DNA of 64,000 nucleotides, taken from assembly GCA_033856275.1 (NCBI GenBank), contig JAWVFJ010000047.1, forward strand, positions 1 to 64,000, read 5' to 3'. Below are positions 16,246 through 25,436 of the stretch, piece after piece. The stretch's first letter is position 1. The number at the start of each line of letters is the position of its first letter. A model generated the notes under the pieces. The model ran no database searches. It saw only the letters and a program-made list of their open reading frames with translations, and had not been told where the DNA came from. This stretch comes from VRUE01 sp033856275. Lineage in GTDB: Bacteria > Actinomycetota > Thermoleophilia > Solirubrobacterales > 70-9. The translations under genes were made by a program, and so were the position numbers.

Positions 16246-18861
16246 TCAGTGCTCTTTGAGCATGTCGGTGAGGTCTGTGCGTGACCGGAGAGTGTCGGGA
16301 TGCTCGGGCCCAAAGACCGTGGTACGGCCCTCCAGGGCTTGTTCCATGAGTTCAATGGCCTCTGGTCTCTCGCCGTGGCGCTCAAGCGTTAGGGCGAGAT
16401 TGTTCATCGAGTTCAGGGTATGCGGGTGGAGCGTTCCCAGTTTTCGAATGCGGATCTCAAGGGCCCCTCGATGTAGCTCGATTGCAGATGCCAGATCCCC
16501 TCGGTCTGCGACGGTGTTGGCGAGATTGTTCATTGTGATCAGCGTGTCCGGGTGTTCGGCACCAAGGATCTCGAATTGCATTAGGAGTGTCGTCTCGTTA
16601 AAGACTTGGGCCGATTCCAGTCGACCGCTTAGGCGCTTTATCTCGGCCAGATTGGCCGCGGCTCTCAATGCTTCGCGGTGCATAAATCCGAGTCGTGCCT
16701 TCGTTCCCTCGAGGATGCTCTCTTGAAGCTCGTATGCTGCTGAAAGGTTGCCCTGCGCGAGCAGGGCCATTGCGAGATTGTTCATCGTCTCCAGCGTGGC
16801 GGCGTGGTCCTCGCCCAGTAGCCGCCTACGTGCCTCTAGGACGGCTTCGTGCAGATCAACAGCGCCAGCCAGGTTTCCTTGTAGGCGGTATGCAATTCCA
16901 AGATTGCTCATACCCATCAGCGTCAGCGGATGATCCGGGCCGAGCTCGCGTCGGGCTGCCTTGACCGTGTCGGCCAATTGCTCGGCGGCCTCGTCTGCAT
17001 GTCCGGCGGCGATCAGCGCATGTCCGATGTTCTGAGCGGACGCCAGGGCGTTGGGATGGGCTGGTCCGACGGTGCCGGCAGTGGCCTCATAGGTATCACG
17101 TGCAAGTCGCAGTCCATCCTCAAAGTCGCCATGGAGAATCTGCTGCAGCGATATCTCATTGAACAAGCGCTGCTGCACCTGGTCGACTAGTGGAGCTGCC
17201 AAGTGACGCGCATGAGACAGAGTCGGGGCGTCCATGACCTCCTTGCTGACATTTGTCGTCGCCAATGCTTTGGCGAGCAGGGAGATGGCGCTGTCTGCGA
17301 GCGCGCCACTTCGAGAGGAGGAGGCCTCGAGAAAGCGCACCGTGCGCGAGACGATCGGATGCACTTGAAATTCGGAATCTCCGACGCGTTCTGATAGCGA
17401 GTGAACTTCCGCCTCTTGCAGCCCCACGAATGCTCGTCGGCGCGCCTCCGCCTCGTCAAGTTGATCGGCGACCAAAAAAACGGCGGCCACGAAATCCTCA
17501 ACGATTGGGTCTGTGGCGAGACGCGATGCGAATCGCAAGACATCCACTCCAACCTCACCGAGCTGGTGGATGCTACGCAGGAAGGTGCTGGCGATGCTTG
17601 CCTCATGGCCAGTCGGCAAGAGGCCTGCGAGACCCGCCGCAAGTTCGAGCTCGTCTTCGGTGGGATCGGCGATCGCCTCGCGGTAGCGGGCGTAGGAGGG
17701 GATTTCCTGAGCCCGTACAGCAGCCCCGGCCACGTCAACTGCCAACGCGTGGCATCCGAGATCTTCTGCCAGTTCCTGAGCGGCAGTTCGCTCGCCGGAG
17801 CCGATCGGATCCTGGTGTAGGCGCAGAAGTTCAAGCCCGGCCTCGGGGGCGATCATGCCGAGATCCAATTGCTCACCAAGGCTCGCATAGTCCCGACTAC
17901 GTGTCGTGATCAGCGTCCGCCCGTTCCGACCTGGCGCCAGCCAGGCTTCCAGCGTGTCGAGATCCAAACCGCCCGGTAGATCGTCAACAATCCACAAGAA
18001 CAGGTCGCCCTGCCCGTCGAGCGCGCGTACAAGTTCCGCTCGAATGCTCTCCGGCGTCAGGCCCGTGACATCGATGCCAAGCTCTTCACCGAAGGTGCGA
18101 AGCTGGGTTCTGAGCCTCGCGTCAAGTTCGACACTGGTCATCCTTTCACCGATGTCGTCGTGCCCGTGGGCACGAAGCCAGAACACCCCACCCGGATACG
18201 CGGCGGCAAAGCGCATCGCATACTCCTGCGCCAGTAGTGACTTGCCGATGCCACCCAATCCGGCGAGCTTGACGACTGATTTGCCTCGAGCGCCTGTAAG
18301 CATCGCGGCGTCGACCGCCGAAAGGGCGGAGTGCAGGGCCCACATATCGTTGATACGGCCCACAAAGCGGGCTGCTCCGACCGGCTGCCGTCCATGCCAA
18401 GGCGGGGCCGCAGCGATGCGATCATCGCCAAGCGCGCCGCTCAGATCACGGATGTGCGCCTTGATCGCCTTGGCTAGGACCTGGAGTTCGGCCTCGTCTC
18501 CGGGTGCCCTTATGAACAAAGCGTCACGCAGCTCAAGCGGCTGGAGATGGTCAACACCGGGCTCCGGATTGACCACAAGCACACGGACTCGCGGATTACC
18601 GTCGATACGTTGTGCCGCCAAGAAGGCGGCGGTTAGCTCCCACTGGCATGCGCGGCTCTTCGGGTAGTTCCGCGAATAGTAGGCGACCAGGGCGGCGCTC
18701 TTGGCAAGGCCTTGTTCGACGCTATGGCTGATCGAAGTGAAAGGCTCGATCCGATCTTCATCGAGCCATACCCGGAGATTGTGCGCCACCAGAGCGTTGC
18801 GTAGCGATGCCACAGCCCTCTTGTCGGCGTTCGTGTAGCTGAGGAAGACGTCGAAGTCCAA
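16246..18861 (-). CDS. TIR-NB-ARC-TPR protein (STAND-type immune sensor)
   Basis: An 871-residue modular protein. Residues 1-140 are a TIR domain (FDVFLSYTNADKRAV) with the putative catalytic Glu at 75 in CQWEL. Residues 165-430 are a STAND/NB-ARC NTPase with Walker A GLGGIGKS (201-208), Walker B LFLWIVDD (287-294) and a sensor-like LITTRSRDY. A linker follows, and residues about 580-871 hold kinesin-light-chain-type TPRs (HPNALASAQNIGHAL, HPDTLITMNNLANTV). Such proteins use TPRs to sense a trigger, oligomerise with ATP, and then cut NAD by the TIR domain. The start is a TTG at 18861 with gagaa upstream. No signal peptide was seen. FxsT-like roles are an alternative. Confidence 0.88.
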   Translation of the reverse strand: MDFDVFLSYTNADKRAVASLRNALVAHNLRVWLDEDRIEPFTSISHSVEQGLAKSAALVAYYSRNYPKSRACQWELTAAFLAAQRIDGNPRVRVLVVNPEPGVDHLQPLELRDALFIRAPGDEAELQVLAKAIKAHIRDLSGALGDDRIAAAPPWHGRQPVGAARFVGRINDMWALHSALSAVDAAMLTGARGKSVVKLAGLGGIGKSLLAQEYAMRFAAAYPGGVFWLRAHGHDDIGERMTSVELDARLRTQLRTFGEELGIDVTGLTPESIRAELVRALDGQGDLFLWIVDDLPGGLDLDTLEAWLAPGRNGRTLITTRSRDYASLGEQLDLGMIAPEAGLELLRLHQDPIGSGERTAAQELAEDLGCHALAVDVAGAAVRAQEIPSYARYREAIADPTEDELELAAGLAGLLPTGHEASIASTFLRSIHQLGEVGVDVLRFASRLATDPIVEDFVAAVFLVADQLDEAEARRRAFVGLQEAEVHSLSERVGDSEFQVHPIVSRTVRFLEASSSRSGALADSAISLLAKALATTNVSKEVMDAPTLSHARHLAAPLVDQVQQRLFNEISLQQILHGDFEDGLRLARDTYEATAGTVGPAHPNALASAQNIGHALIAAGHADEAAEQLADTVKAARRELGPDHPLTLMGMSNLGIAYRLQGNLAGAVDLHEAVLEARRRLLGEDHAATLETMNNLAMALLAQGNLSAAYELQESILEGTKARLGFMHREALRAAANLAEIKRLSGRLESAQVFNETTLLMQFEILGAEHPDTLITMNNLANTVADRGDLASAIELHRGALEIRIRKLGTLHPHTLNSMNNLALTLERHGERPEAIELMEQALEGRTTVFGPEHPDTLRSRTDLTDMLKEH

Positions 18862-19021
18862 GATCTCGCAATTCTCCGTGAATTTAGACCCCCAATGCTG
18901 TCTCCCCAGCGCCCGACCGTCGCTGCATCTTCCGCCAAGGCTTGGGAGTGCGCTGCCTGGTTGAGGGCTTGGCTCGAGGTTTTCGCTGTGCTTCCCTCAA
19001 TTGCCCTTGGTGCTCTGCATT

Positions 19022-19122
19022 GCGCGATGAGCGGGAGCGCGTTTTGGGTCGCCTTCGGTCGCTGATCTCAGGTCTGACTCCGACTCAGCGGGATCGGCCC
19101 AAACAATTGATGCAAAAGACAA
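19022..19122 (+). repeat. right-end repeat, copy 1 (internal cassette junction)
   Basis: 101 bases ending aaacaattgatgcaaaagacaa differ from 26092-26191 at only three positions (two substitutions and one extra A). The next bases are cccgg. Copies flanking the IS110 fragments show this repeat to be an element end. It lies in the 378-base interval between the TIR gene and the 770-residue gene, which otherwise holds no supported gene. Confidence 0.75.
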
Positions 19123-19239
19123 CCCGGACTAATACCTGATCTCGGTCTCACAATCAGCTAGCTGGTTCGCGGTACTGAGCCGATCTCTGGCGCGAGGCGG
19201 AAACCACGGAACTGGCTTCCATTCGACCTAGAAGCGCCT

Positions 19240-21552
19240 TTAGGGGTCTGTCTTGGCTGGGGCAACCTCGACCTGAGCTCTCATAACTAGATGTGGCCAG
19301 TTGCTCCGAAAAAGCGAAGTCGCTTCTTCGACCGTCGCAGGCGACCACTTCTCCTGAGAGGTGGCGATCAGGACCCCCCAAGCGCTGGTCGCATTAGCGA
19401 GGTGCCTCAGAAACGTCAGGCGGCCCGCCTTAAACTTGGCGCTCTTAGTCGCCTCGCCTATCCAGAGCCGGTAACCATCAGAGGCAAAGATGTCGATCTC
19501 TCGCTGGTTCCCTTTGGGATCAGTAATGAGAAGCTCATTTGCCTGAGCAACTGGTCTTTGTGACGATGCCAAGTGGTCCCAGACCGCCAGAAGTGGTAGC
19601 TCCCCATCTTTGTCGAGAAGCTGGTACAGAACCTCTGCCAGGCGGTAGCTCCATCGTGGCTCATCTGAGCCTAGCCAGCTAAACCTGTCGGTGCTCTGCT
19701 CAAGCTGACAACGGTCGCAGGTGAATCTCTCCGAAACGGAGGCAATGCTGTGCCAGGCAGCAAGTCGACACCTTGCACACTTCAAGACCAAGCCTCTCCT
19801 CAGCACTCCGATGTCCAAGAGGCCATCTAGAACCTCCCTTGCCGCTGATGAGCCAACCACTTCTTCAAGGTCGCTCCAAGACAAGTAGCGCCGCCTGTCG
19901 AAGCTCAGCAGCCGACCCTTTTCGTTATCCAGCAAGTAGACGTCGGTCACTGCTCGGATGTGTGGGTCGCGAAGTGCTTTGCACAAGCCTTCGAGGCCGC
20001 CGAAGAGCTTGGTCGCCTCTGTGGCCCAGACGCCCTTATCTGATGGCTCGCAGGACCAGCCATCCGGCAAAATCGCTTGTGCTTGATCCAGAAGAGACAG
20101 CGGCCGGAGCAACGGGCGAATGACTGAGCTCTCAAGGCTTTCACCACCCAACGTGATGGCGCCAAGGGCATAGTAAGCCGCGCCGTCCCGGGTTGGCCTC
20201 ACAAGATCTGTGCTGGAAAACCCTCCGGTGAGTATTCGCGTGCCTAGCGACGGGTGTCTAACCGGGGCCCAATCGTGTCCCTGGGCGCTGGTCAGCCAGC
20301 GCATAGCAGTTGGAACTTTGGTTTGGACGCGTTTCGGCAAAGGGGTGTCGAGTTCCAGAGTCGCCCCATCCACCAATGCGGCCATCTCGGTTCGGCCTTG
20401 GTTGTCTCGCTCGTAGAAGCGCAGCGGCTCCTCCGGGAGCACTTCTGACCAGTCTGCTGCGGTGAGCTGGACGCGTTGCGCGCCCAGGCCAACTCCCTGA
20501 CCTGCGTACTTTTCCCGAGTGTCCGGAGAGGAGGCACTGACAACGACCAACCTTCGGCCCTCTCGCCGGGGGCCAAGCAACATGGCCTGTTCGAGATTCT
20601 GGAGGTATACCGAATCTTTCGCGAGCCAGGACGGAAGCCACCAAGCAAGTCCAGTTAGCCGATGTAGGGCGTAGAAAAGGGCAAAGTCCCAGGAGCTGTC
20701 TCCGACCACTAGCGCAGCGGGAATGTCAGAAAAGTGCCCCCTGAGATAACGCGCGAGCCCGAAGTCGCTGAGTTCCCAAGGTAAGACTGCTTTACCCCTC
20801 TGGCGATCGTGGCCCCTGACAACTTGTGCCCACTCATAGCGGTTTTGTGGCTCGCTGGTCTCTATTGAAAGTCCTCTCGCGCTGAGCTGCCCGGCCAGCG
20901 CCCGCGGGACTCGCCCGGCAGTCGCGGTCAACAGAAGTTTCCGCGCAGCGCCTACGGGGGCGTGAGGGATCTGCACTGTGTCGGGAAGGCCATTGAGATC
21001 GGTGATTTCCGACAAGGGCCATGCAGCAGCATCAGATGAGTTAAATGAGGACAGGTGCCATCCACTTCCGAGGTCCCGATGAAGCGGTGCCAGTCGTAGA
21101 CGTATGAGGTCCAGCTGTCTTGCGGTGAGTTCACGAGGTTCGGCGGCTACTTCGCTCTGCATTTCGTCAAGGTGGTGGTCGGCTTGATCGGTGCTGGATC
21201 TCTTGCTCAGCTCCGCTCTCCATCCCGCCATCAGCTTCCGATGGGTGTTTGGAGCGATTTCCGCAACCTCGCCGTACGTCGGTGCGTACTGGATAAAGGC
21301 GTCGGCGTCGAACAGATCTGCCAGCCTCCAGAACAGAGGATTGGTGTGGAAGTCGGGGGTCTGGGGAAAGATCAGATTGCCGCTGCCGCCCCAGAATCGG
21401 GATTGAGCCGCTAGCGCAGCCTCGAAGACCTTCGGCCAAGCCGCCAAGCCGCGAACGCCGGGAGCAACAAGCAGTGCAACCCGTGGGGGGCGCGCTCCAA
21501 GGCCGACTGGGAGATAGGACGAATCGGATTTCCTCAAAACTGGGATGAGCAA
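19240..21552 (-). CDS. zinc-ribbon/PD-(D/E)xK-like protein, candidate defence nuclease
   Basis: A 770-residue protein, the only gene of the middle cassette. No N-terminal family was recognised (LVAPGVRGLAAWPKVFEA near residue 30). A zinc ribbon is visible at residues 592-615 (CARC ... CDRC). Near the C-terminus, NQREIDIFASDGYRLWIGEA (682-701) with a following TKS resembles the core of PD-(D/E)xK nucleases, with Asp687, Glu700 and Lys703. The usual spacing is ExK, and here it is ExxK. The start is a TTG at 21552. An in-phase-shifted frame upstream begins at an ATG at 21682 (MSDDNPRLERQIG), so the true N-terminus may be longer if there is a frameshift. The function is inferred from motifs and setting only. 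Confidence 0.72.
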   Translation of the reverse strand: MLIPVLRKSDSSYLPVGLGARPPRVALLVAPGVRGLAAWPKVFEAALAAQSRFWGGSGNLIFPQTPDFHTNPLFWRLADLFDADAFIQYAPTYGEVAEIAPNTHRKLMAGWRAELSKRSSTDQADHHLDEMQSEVAAEPRELTARQLDLIRLRLAPLHRDLGSGWHLSSFNSSDAAAWPLSEITDLNGLPDTVQIPHAPVGAARKLLLTATAGRVPRALAGQLSARGLSIETSEPQNRYEWAQVVRGHDRQRGKAVLPWELSDFGLARYLRGHFSDIPAALVVGDSSWDFALFYALHRLTGLAWWLPSWLAKDSVYLQNLEQAMLLGPRREGRRLVVVSASSPDTREKYAGQGVGLGAQRVQLTAADWSEVLPEEPLRFYERDNQGRTEMAALVDGATLELDTPLPKRVQTKVPTAMRWLTSAQGHDWAPVRHPSLGTRILTGGFSSTDLVRPTRDGAAYYALGAITLGGESLESSVIRPLLRPLSLLDQAQAILPDGWSCEPSDKGVWATEATKLFGGLEGLCKALRDPHIRAVTDVYLLDNEKGRLLSFDRRRYLSWSDLEEVVGSSAAREVLDGLLDIGVLRRGLVLKCARCRLAAWHSIASVSERFTCDRCQLEQSTDRFSWLGSDEPRWSYRLAEVLYQLLDKDGELPLLAVWDHLASSQRPVAQANELLITDPKGNQREIDIFASDGYRLWIGEATKSAKFKAGRLTFLRHLANATSAWGVLIATSQEKWSPATVEEATSLFRSNWPHLVMRAQVEVAPAKTDP

Positions 21553-21789
21553 ACCTTAGTTCGCCCATTGACGTGCAGGCACCACACCGATGACTACGTG
21601 CGTCGGGGGGGGTCAAGGGAGCGAGCGGCAATTCGACCGTGGGCCCAATCTGACGCTCCAGACGGGGATTGTCGTCGCTCACCAGCCCGCAGTCTTGCGG
21701 CAGGTCAGGTAAGGCCGGCGGAGGTCAATGAAGGTTCTTTCAGACCTTGCCTTGCGAGATCGGGGACTAAGGGTCCCGGACGAGAATGG

Positions 21790-21872
21790 GGCCAAACAAT
21801 TGATGCAAAGGCAACCCGTCAAAGTTGTCTCGGGGGAGGGACGAGGGCAAGGCCGCTGCTGCTTCCACGCGA
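21790..21872 (+). repeat. right-end joined to left-end (internal att-like junction)
   Basis: The sequence ggccaaacaattgatgcaaa + ggc + AA + cccgtcaaagttgtctcg combines a short right end (21790-21812) and a full left end (21813-21872). These are the two sequences that elsewhere border the IS110 halves. This is the form expected for two elements inserted in tandem, or for an attP-type site. The surrounding 21553-21951 interval has no other supported gene. Confidence 0.72.
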
Positions 21873-21951
21873 AAGGGGAAGGTCTCAGCGGGCCAGATTC
21901 GCGACGCAGGTGTCCCTGGTGAGGTGGCCGGATTCGGGATAGCCTTTCCGT

Positions 21952-22419
21952 GTGACAAGACCACCGCTGGATCCGGCGCGAGGCGCGGAAGTGGCCAAGA
22001 GACTCAGAGAGCTGGGCGTCAAGGGCATCCTCATCACGGCTGCGGAGCGTGGCTACATCACAGAGGTGAGGTGCGGGATGCCCAAGTGCCGCTGTCCCGA
22101 AGAGCTTGGTGGTGCCTCGCACTTCGAATCGCTCACCAAATACAGCGACTGGAATCCGACCCACGAGCATTTCCCAACCCCAAAGCGAGACGGGGGGCAA
22201 AGAACCGTCGAGAACTCAATCCTCGCGCACCGGCTTTGCAACAGGATCGACTTTTCGGAAACCTCTGGGCGGCCACACGCGAGGGATCTCAAGAGAATAA
22301 GAAAAGCTCGCGAGGCGGCCCGCCGAGAGGTGACACGTCGGGGACAGCCGACGCCGCCGACCCTCGAGCCTCGCTGCCTACGTACGGGCTCTCGCTTAGC
22401 GCGAGATGCGGTCTCTTGA
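21952..22419 (+). CDS. HNH-like small protein
   Basis: A 155-residue protein from a GTG at 21952. The central part has CGMPKCRCPEELGG (three Cys in a knuckle), NPTHEHFPTPKRDGG and ILAHRLCNRIDFSE, an order like the Cys and His ligands of HNH-type endonucleases (the typical N and H in the second half are seen in AHRLCN). The C-terminus is basic and may contact DNA. It may cut DNA or be a relic of such a gene; the catalytic HNH triad is not fully clear. It starts about 80 bases inside the left end of the third cassette. Confidence 0.6.
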   Translation: MTRPPLDPARGAEVAKRLRELGVKGILITAAERGYITEVRCGMPKCRCPEELGGASHFESLTKYSDWNPTHEHFPTPKRDGGQRTVENSILAHRLCNRIDFSETSGRPHARDLKRIRKAREAARREVTRRGQPTPPTLEPRCLRTGSRLARDAVS

Positions 22420-22469
22420 ACCAACCGGTAAACGCGCCGGCCTCGTCGAACCATCCGCGTCAAAGCCGC

Positions 22470-23069
22470 TCAGCCGGAGTGTCTTTTGCGGCGCTGGTGC
22501 AGCCGCCGCATCTTCTCGCGGCTGCCGCAGGTGGACATCGAGCACCAGCGGCGGCGTCCGCTGAGGTTGAGAAACAGCCATCCGCAGCCGCGGCCTGGGC
22601 AGCGGCCAACGCGCCCTAGACGGCTGGGGTCCCGAAGCAGTGCGATCGCGTCGGTGGCGACCGCGAAGCGGATCCTCCGGGGGTCCTCCCCCGGCCAGTC
22701 GAGCTTGTAGAGATCTTCGCCGGCCCGCAGGGAGGCATGGCTCACCGCTTCGGCGTAGTTGCTCACCAGGAGGTCGAGGTCCCTGCTCGCGGGGGGCCGG
22801 CCTCGGCTGATCGAGGAGAAGAGGCGATAAACAGCGTCGCGCAGCGAGCGAGCACGGCTCAGCTCAGCCGCGCTCGCGCGCTTAGCGTCCTCGCCGAGCA
22901 GATCGCAGCGCCGGCCCCAGCGACCAAACATGTCCTCGGCGCGCAGCACGTCGGTCTGCTCGGGATCGACGTGCTCGTCTTCGGGCGACCAGTCGACGCT
23001 GTTGGCGAAATTCAGGCAGAGGGTCTCTCCCCATAGGTGGACCGTCTCGGGCGTCCGCGACACGGGCAT
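22470..23069 (-). CDS. CGNR zinc-finger transcriptional regulator (ABATE domain)
   Basis: A 199-residue protein. The N-terminal ABATE-type domain is seen as ETLCLNFANSVDW. The C-terminal CGNR zinc finger is clear: CPGRGCGWLFLNLSGRRRWC then CGSREKMRRLHQRRK, with four Cys for zinc. Such proteins bind DNA in promoters of metabolic or stress genes. It is divergent from the thioesterase gene. An inverted repeat in the shared promoter is a probable operator. Codon use is strongly GC-ending, unlike the SIR2 genes of the same island. Confidence 0.86.
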   Translation of the reverse strand: MPVSRTPETVHLWGETLCLNFANSVDWSPEDEHVDPEQTDVLRAEDMFGRWGRRCDLLGEDAKRASAAELSRARSLRDAVYRLFSSISRGRPPASRDLDLLVSNYAEAVSHASLRAGEDLYKLDWPGEDPRRIRFAVATDAIALLRDPSRLGRVGRCPGRGCGWLFLNLSGRRRWCSMSTCGSREKMRRLHQRRKRHSG

Positions 23070-23078
23070 TGGCTTAGA

Positions 23079-23105
23079 TTACCAGTAAACGTATTGAACT
23101 GGTAA
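23079..23105. promoter_or_regulatory. probable operator between the CGNR regulator and thioesterase genes
   Basis: A perfect 8-bp inverted repeat, ttaccagt (23079-23086) and actggtaa (23098-23105), separated by 11 bases. It lies between the divergent starts at 23069 and 23157, where it could let one protein control both. Binding by the CGNR protein is an inference. Confidence 0.5.
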
Positions 23106-23156
23106 GGTGCGAACTTCGTCTGAGCCCCCCAAAGTCCGATCGAGCGAGGTGATTCC

Positions 23157-23612
23157 GTGGCAGGGCAAGATGTGGCCAGCACAGGTATGGCGGCTTCCCT
23201 CACCTGCAAGCTGCGCGTCCGCTACGGGGAGTGCGACCCGCAGGGAGTGGTGTTCAACGCCCACTTTCTCGCCTACTTCGACATCGCCATCACCGAGCTG
23301 TTTCGGGCGGCGTTGGGTGGCTACCAGGCGATCGTCGACCGGGGCGTCGACTTCGTGGTCGCCGAGGCAGGGCTCCGTTACCGTCAGCCGGCGCACTTCG
23401 ACGAGGAGCTGAAGCTCGAGGTAGCGGTCACCCGCCTCGGCAGAACGAGCATCACCACCAGCTATCGGGTCCTGCGCGACGCAGAGCTGCTGGTCGAAGG
23501 CACTCTTCGCCACGTCCTGGTCGAGCTGAGGGGGCAGCTTGGGCGCGAGCCGGGTGCCAAGACGGCGATCCCAGACTGGATGCGGGAGGGGCTCACTGCC
23601 TATCTCGGCTGA
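23157..23612 (+). CDS. acyl-CoA thioesterase, hotdog fold (YbgC/4HBT type)
   Basis: A 151-residue protein with the 4HBT hotdog fold. The active-site helix VRYGECDPQGVVFNAHFLAY contains the catalytic Asp in ECDPQG. VVAEAGLRYRQPAHFDEELK gives the conserved central strand. The start is a GTG at 23157 with aggtg upstream; an ATG at 23187 would shorten it by ten residues. It hydrolyses an acyl-CoA thioester in the cytoplasm; the chain length preference cannot be read. It is likely regulated by the divergent CGNR protein. It sits oddly between defence genes. Confidence 0.87.
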   Translation: MAGQDVASTGMAASLTCKLRVRYGECDPQGVVFNAHFLAYFDIAITELFRAALGGYQAIVDRGVDFVVAEAGLRYRQPAHFDEELKLEVAVTRLGRTSITTSYRVLRDAELLVEGTLRHVLVELRGQLGREPGAKTAIPDWMREGLTAYLG

Positions 23613-23690
23613 TTCACAGTCCGAGCTGGAATTGCTTACGCAGGGAGCACTTCCGCTTCGCGCGAAAGGCGGTGGTCGCCATGCGTTTGC

Positions 23691-25436
23691 CTAGGATTCG
23701 TCGGCCAGTACGGTCCAGATAGTCTCCTCACCGCCAAAGGCTTGGGGGGCTCGTTGGAGGTTTGCCAGAGCGGCCTTGGCTGTATCGATCAGCTTCTCCG
23801 ATTCCACACCGAGCAACTCAGCAACAGCGCTCCTGAATTTGGGGTCGCTTTTCATGCGACGAGCCGGACGCACGGCTTCATTGTCACCCAAGGTCCAGTG
23901 CGTCAACGGCTGCTCGCCTTCCATGCCGCGACGAAGGGTGACAAGGAAGTCGAAGTCGCTGAGGGCTTCGCGCGGTGGTGACTTACCTCGCAGGAACTCC
24001 GGCCAGCGCTCCTGAAACACCGATGCCTCGTGAAGCGACCAGATCAGATGCTCCCAGCGCGGCATGATCCATCTGCTCTCGCTGAAGCGGCGCATAACCA
24101 CGGCGCCAAGGTTATGACCGATACTCTCGCGGACTGGCTCGACTAGATAGCGCTCCCGTTCGCTCCAAGTGGTATAGCGGGCTGAGAGCAACGCATTCAG
24201 CGCCGGCCAGGATTCCTGGGTCAACGCGAAGGCACCGCTCGCGTATCCCAACCACCAAGTTGCCCAGTCGATCATTTCCCGCCAGGCGGTGAAGCCCCCT
24301 TCGATCGGCTGGTTCTCAAGGAGGTCAGTGAGTGAGCGCACCTCGCGCTCGAATACCTCAGGTGCGTATGCGATAACCGGCAACATGGCGGCTAGGCGAC
24401 GCTCCCACATCGGCAACATCGCGTCGTGGACCTTGAGCAGGTTGCCGTCCTCCGGTCGTTGCTCGCGATGCTCGTCGATGACTTTCTCCAGTCCGTCCGC
24501 GAGCTCGCGACGCTCCCGGCGCATCACCTCTGCCAAGCCGATCGTGTCACCGGCACGGACCAAGGTCATGACCTCATCGTGGACCTCAAGCGGGGTGTGC
24601 CCGCTCGGGTGACTGCGGAAGACCTCAAGCCGACGTTGAAGATCGGATAGGAAGTTGGCTGCATTAGCTCGCTCGATGATCCGCCCGCCGGTGGCCTCGA
24701 CAATCTTGTGGGCGGGCGCCGTCAGCTCTCCCCGTGCCACCCAATACAAGCCGTAACGAGATCGGCGTGCGCTGAGCAGTGAGGCGACGGCCTCGTCAGA
24801 TCCTGAATATCCGAGGACTATGACCCCGAAGCGCTCGAAGATCTCGCGCAACTCCTTGGCAATGCCTGACTCCAGTCGTTCCAGCTCGCTTTGGGTATTG
24901 CGAATGGTCTCCTGTAGGTAATCGCCGTGCGGCTTTAGGACGTAGCACTGTGCGTGCTCGCGTTTAGGAGCTGAGCGCAACTCGGCGGCGCTGGTAATCA
25001 CCACCGGCTCAATGCCCCGCGCCTGTAGCGCATGCTCCAGCAGCCGGTCGAAGTTGGTGGTGATGAAGACACGGGCATAACCTTGCTCGGCCAAAACCGC
25101 CAGCTGCTCGTGAGACTTGCCGGGCTCGTGGCCCTCGAAGTGCTTGGCCAAGTAATCCCGGCGAGTTGCGGCATCGGGGGCAATCAACTCAAGAAGGCCG
25201 GAGTAGGTCAGCTGCTCGCGCTCAGTCTCCGTCAACCAAATAGTTAGTGCATCCCGGTCTGGGGTCTCGGTGACCTTTTTCTCGAGTCGGTACAGCTCAC
25301 CAACTGCCTGCCAGAAGACCTGGCTTCCGGTTGGCACGCCAGCATCGCGAGAGACTCCGGAGCCAAGCAGGAACGCGTAGCTTCCCGGCGCCTCGGCCAC
25401 GGCGACAGAGAGCGACACGATCGGGTCGAGAGTCAT
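23691..25436 (-). CDS. SIR2-like protein with long C-terminal extension, candidate defence effector
   Basis: A 581-residue protein. The SIR2-like N-terminus shows AFLLGSGVSRDAGVPTG (21-37), VFITTNFDRLLEHAL (123-137), CYVLKPHGDYL (164-174) and VIVLGYSGSDEAVASLL (205-221), ordered as in SIR2 NAD-binding folds; the Cys of the deacetylase zinc site are missing. The last 330 residues are mostly helical, rich in Trp and Glu (WWLGYASGAFALTQESWPAL), and were not recognised. They may sense the trigger. It is likely to bind or hydrolyse NAD. It is the second gene of a two-gene operon with a DNA-binding gene, 81 bases away. It is not close in sequence to the SIR2 protein at 15 kb. Confidence 0.83.
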   Translation of the reverse strand: MTLDPIVSLSVAVAEAPGSYAFLLGSGVSRDAGVPTGSQVFWQAVGELYRLEKKVTETPDRDALTIWLTETEREQLTYSGLLELIAPDAATRRDYLAKHFEGHEPGKSHEQLAVLAEQGYARVFITTNFDRLLEHALQARGIEPVVITSAAELRSAPKREHAQCYVLKPHGDYLQETIRNTQSELERLESGIAKELREIFERFGVIVLGYSGSDEAVASLLSARRSRYGLYWVARGELTAPAHKIVEATGGRIIERANAANFLSDLQRRLEVFRSHPSGHTPLEVHDEVMTLVRAGDTIGLAEVMRRERRELADGLEKVIDEHREQRPEDGNLLKVHDAMLPMWERRLAAMLPVIAYAPEVFEREVRSLTDLLENQPIEGGFTAWREMIDWATWWLGYASGAFALTQESWPALNALLSARYTTWSERERYLVEPVRESIGHNLGAVVMRRFSESRWIMPRWEHLIWSLHEASVFQERWPEFLRGKSPPREALSDFDFLVTLRRGMEGEQPLTHWTLGDNEAVRPARRMKSDPKFRSAVAELLGVESEKLIDTAKAALANLQRAPQAFGGEETIWTVLADES

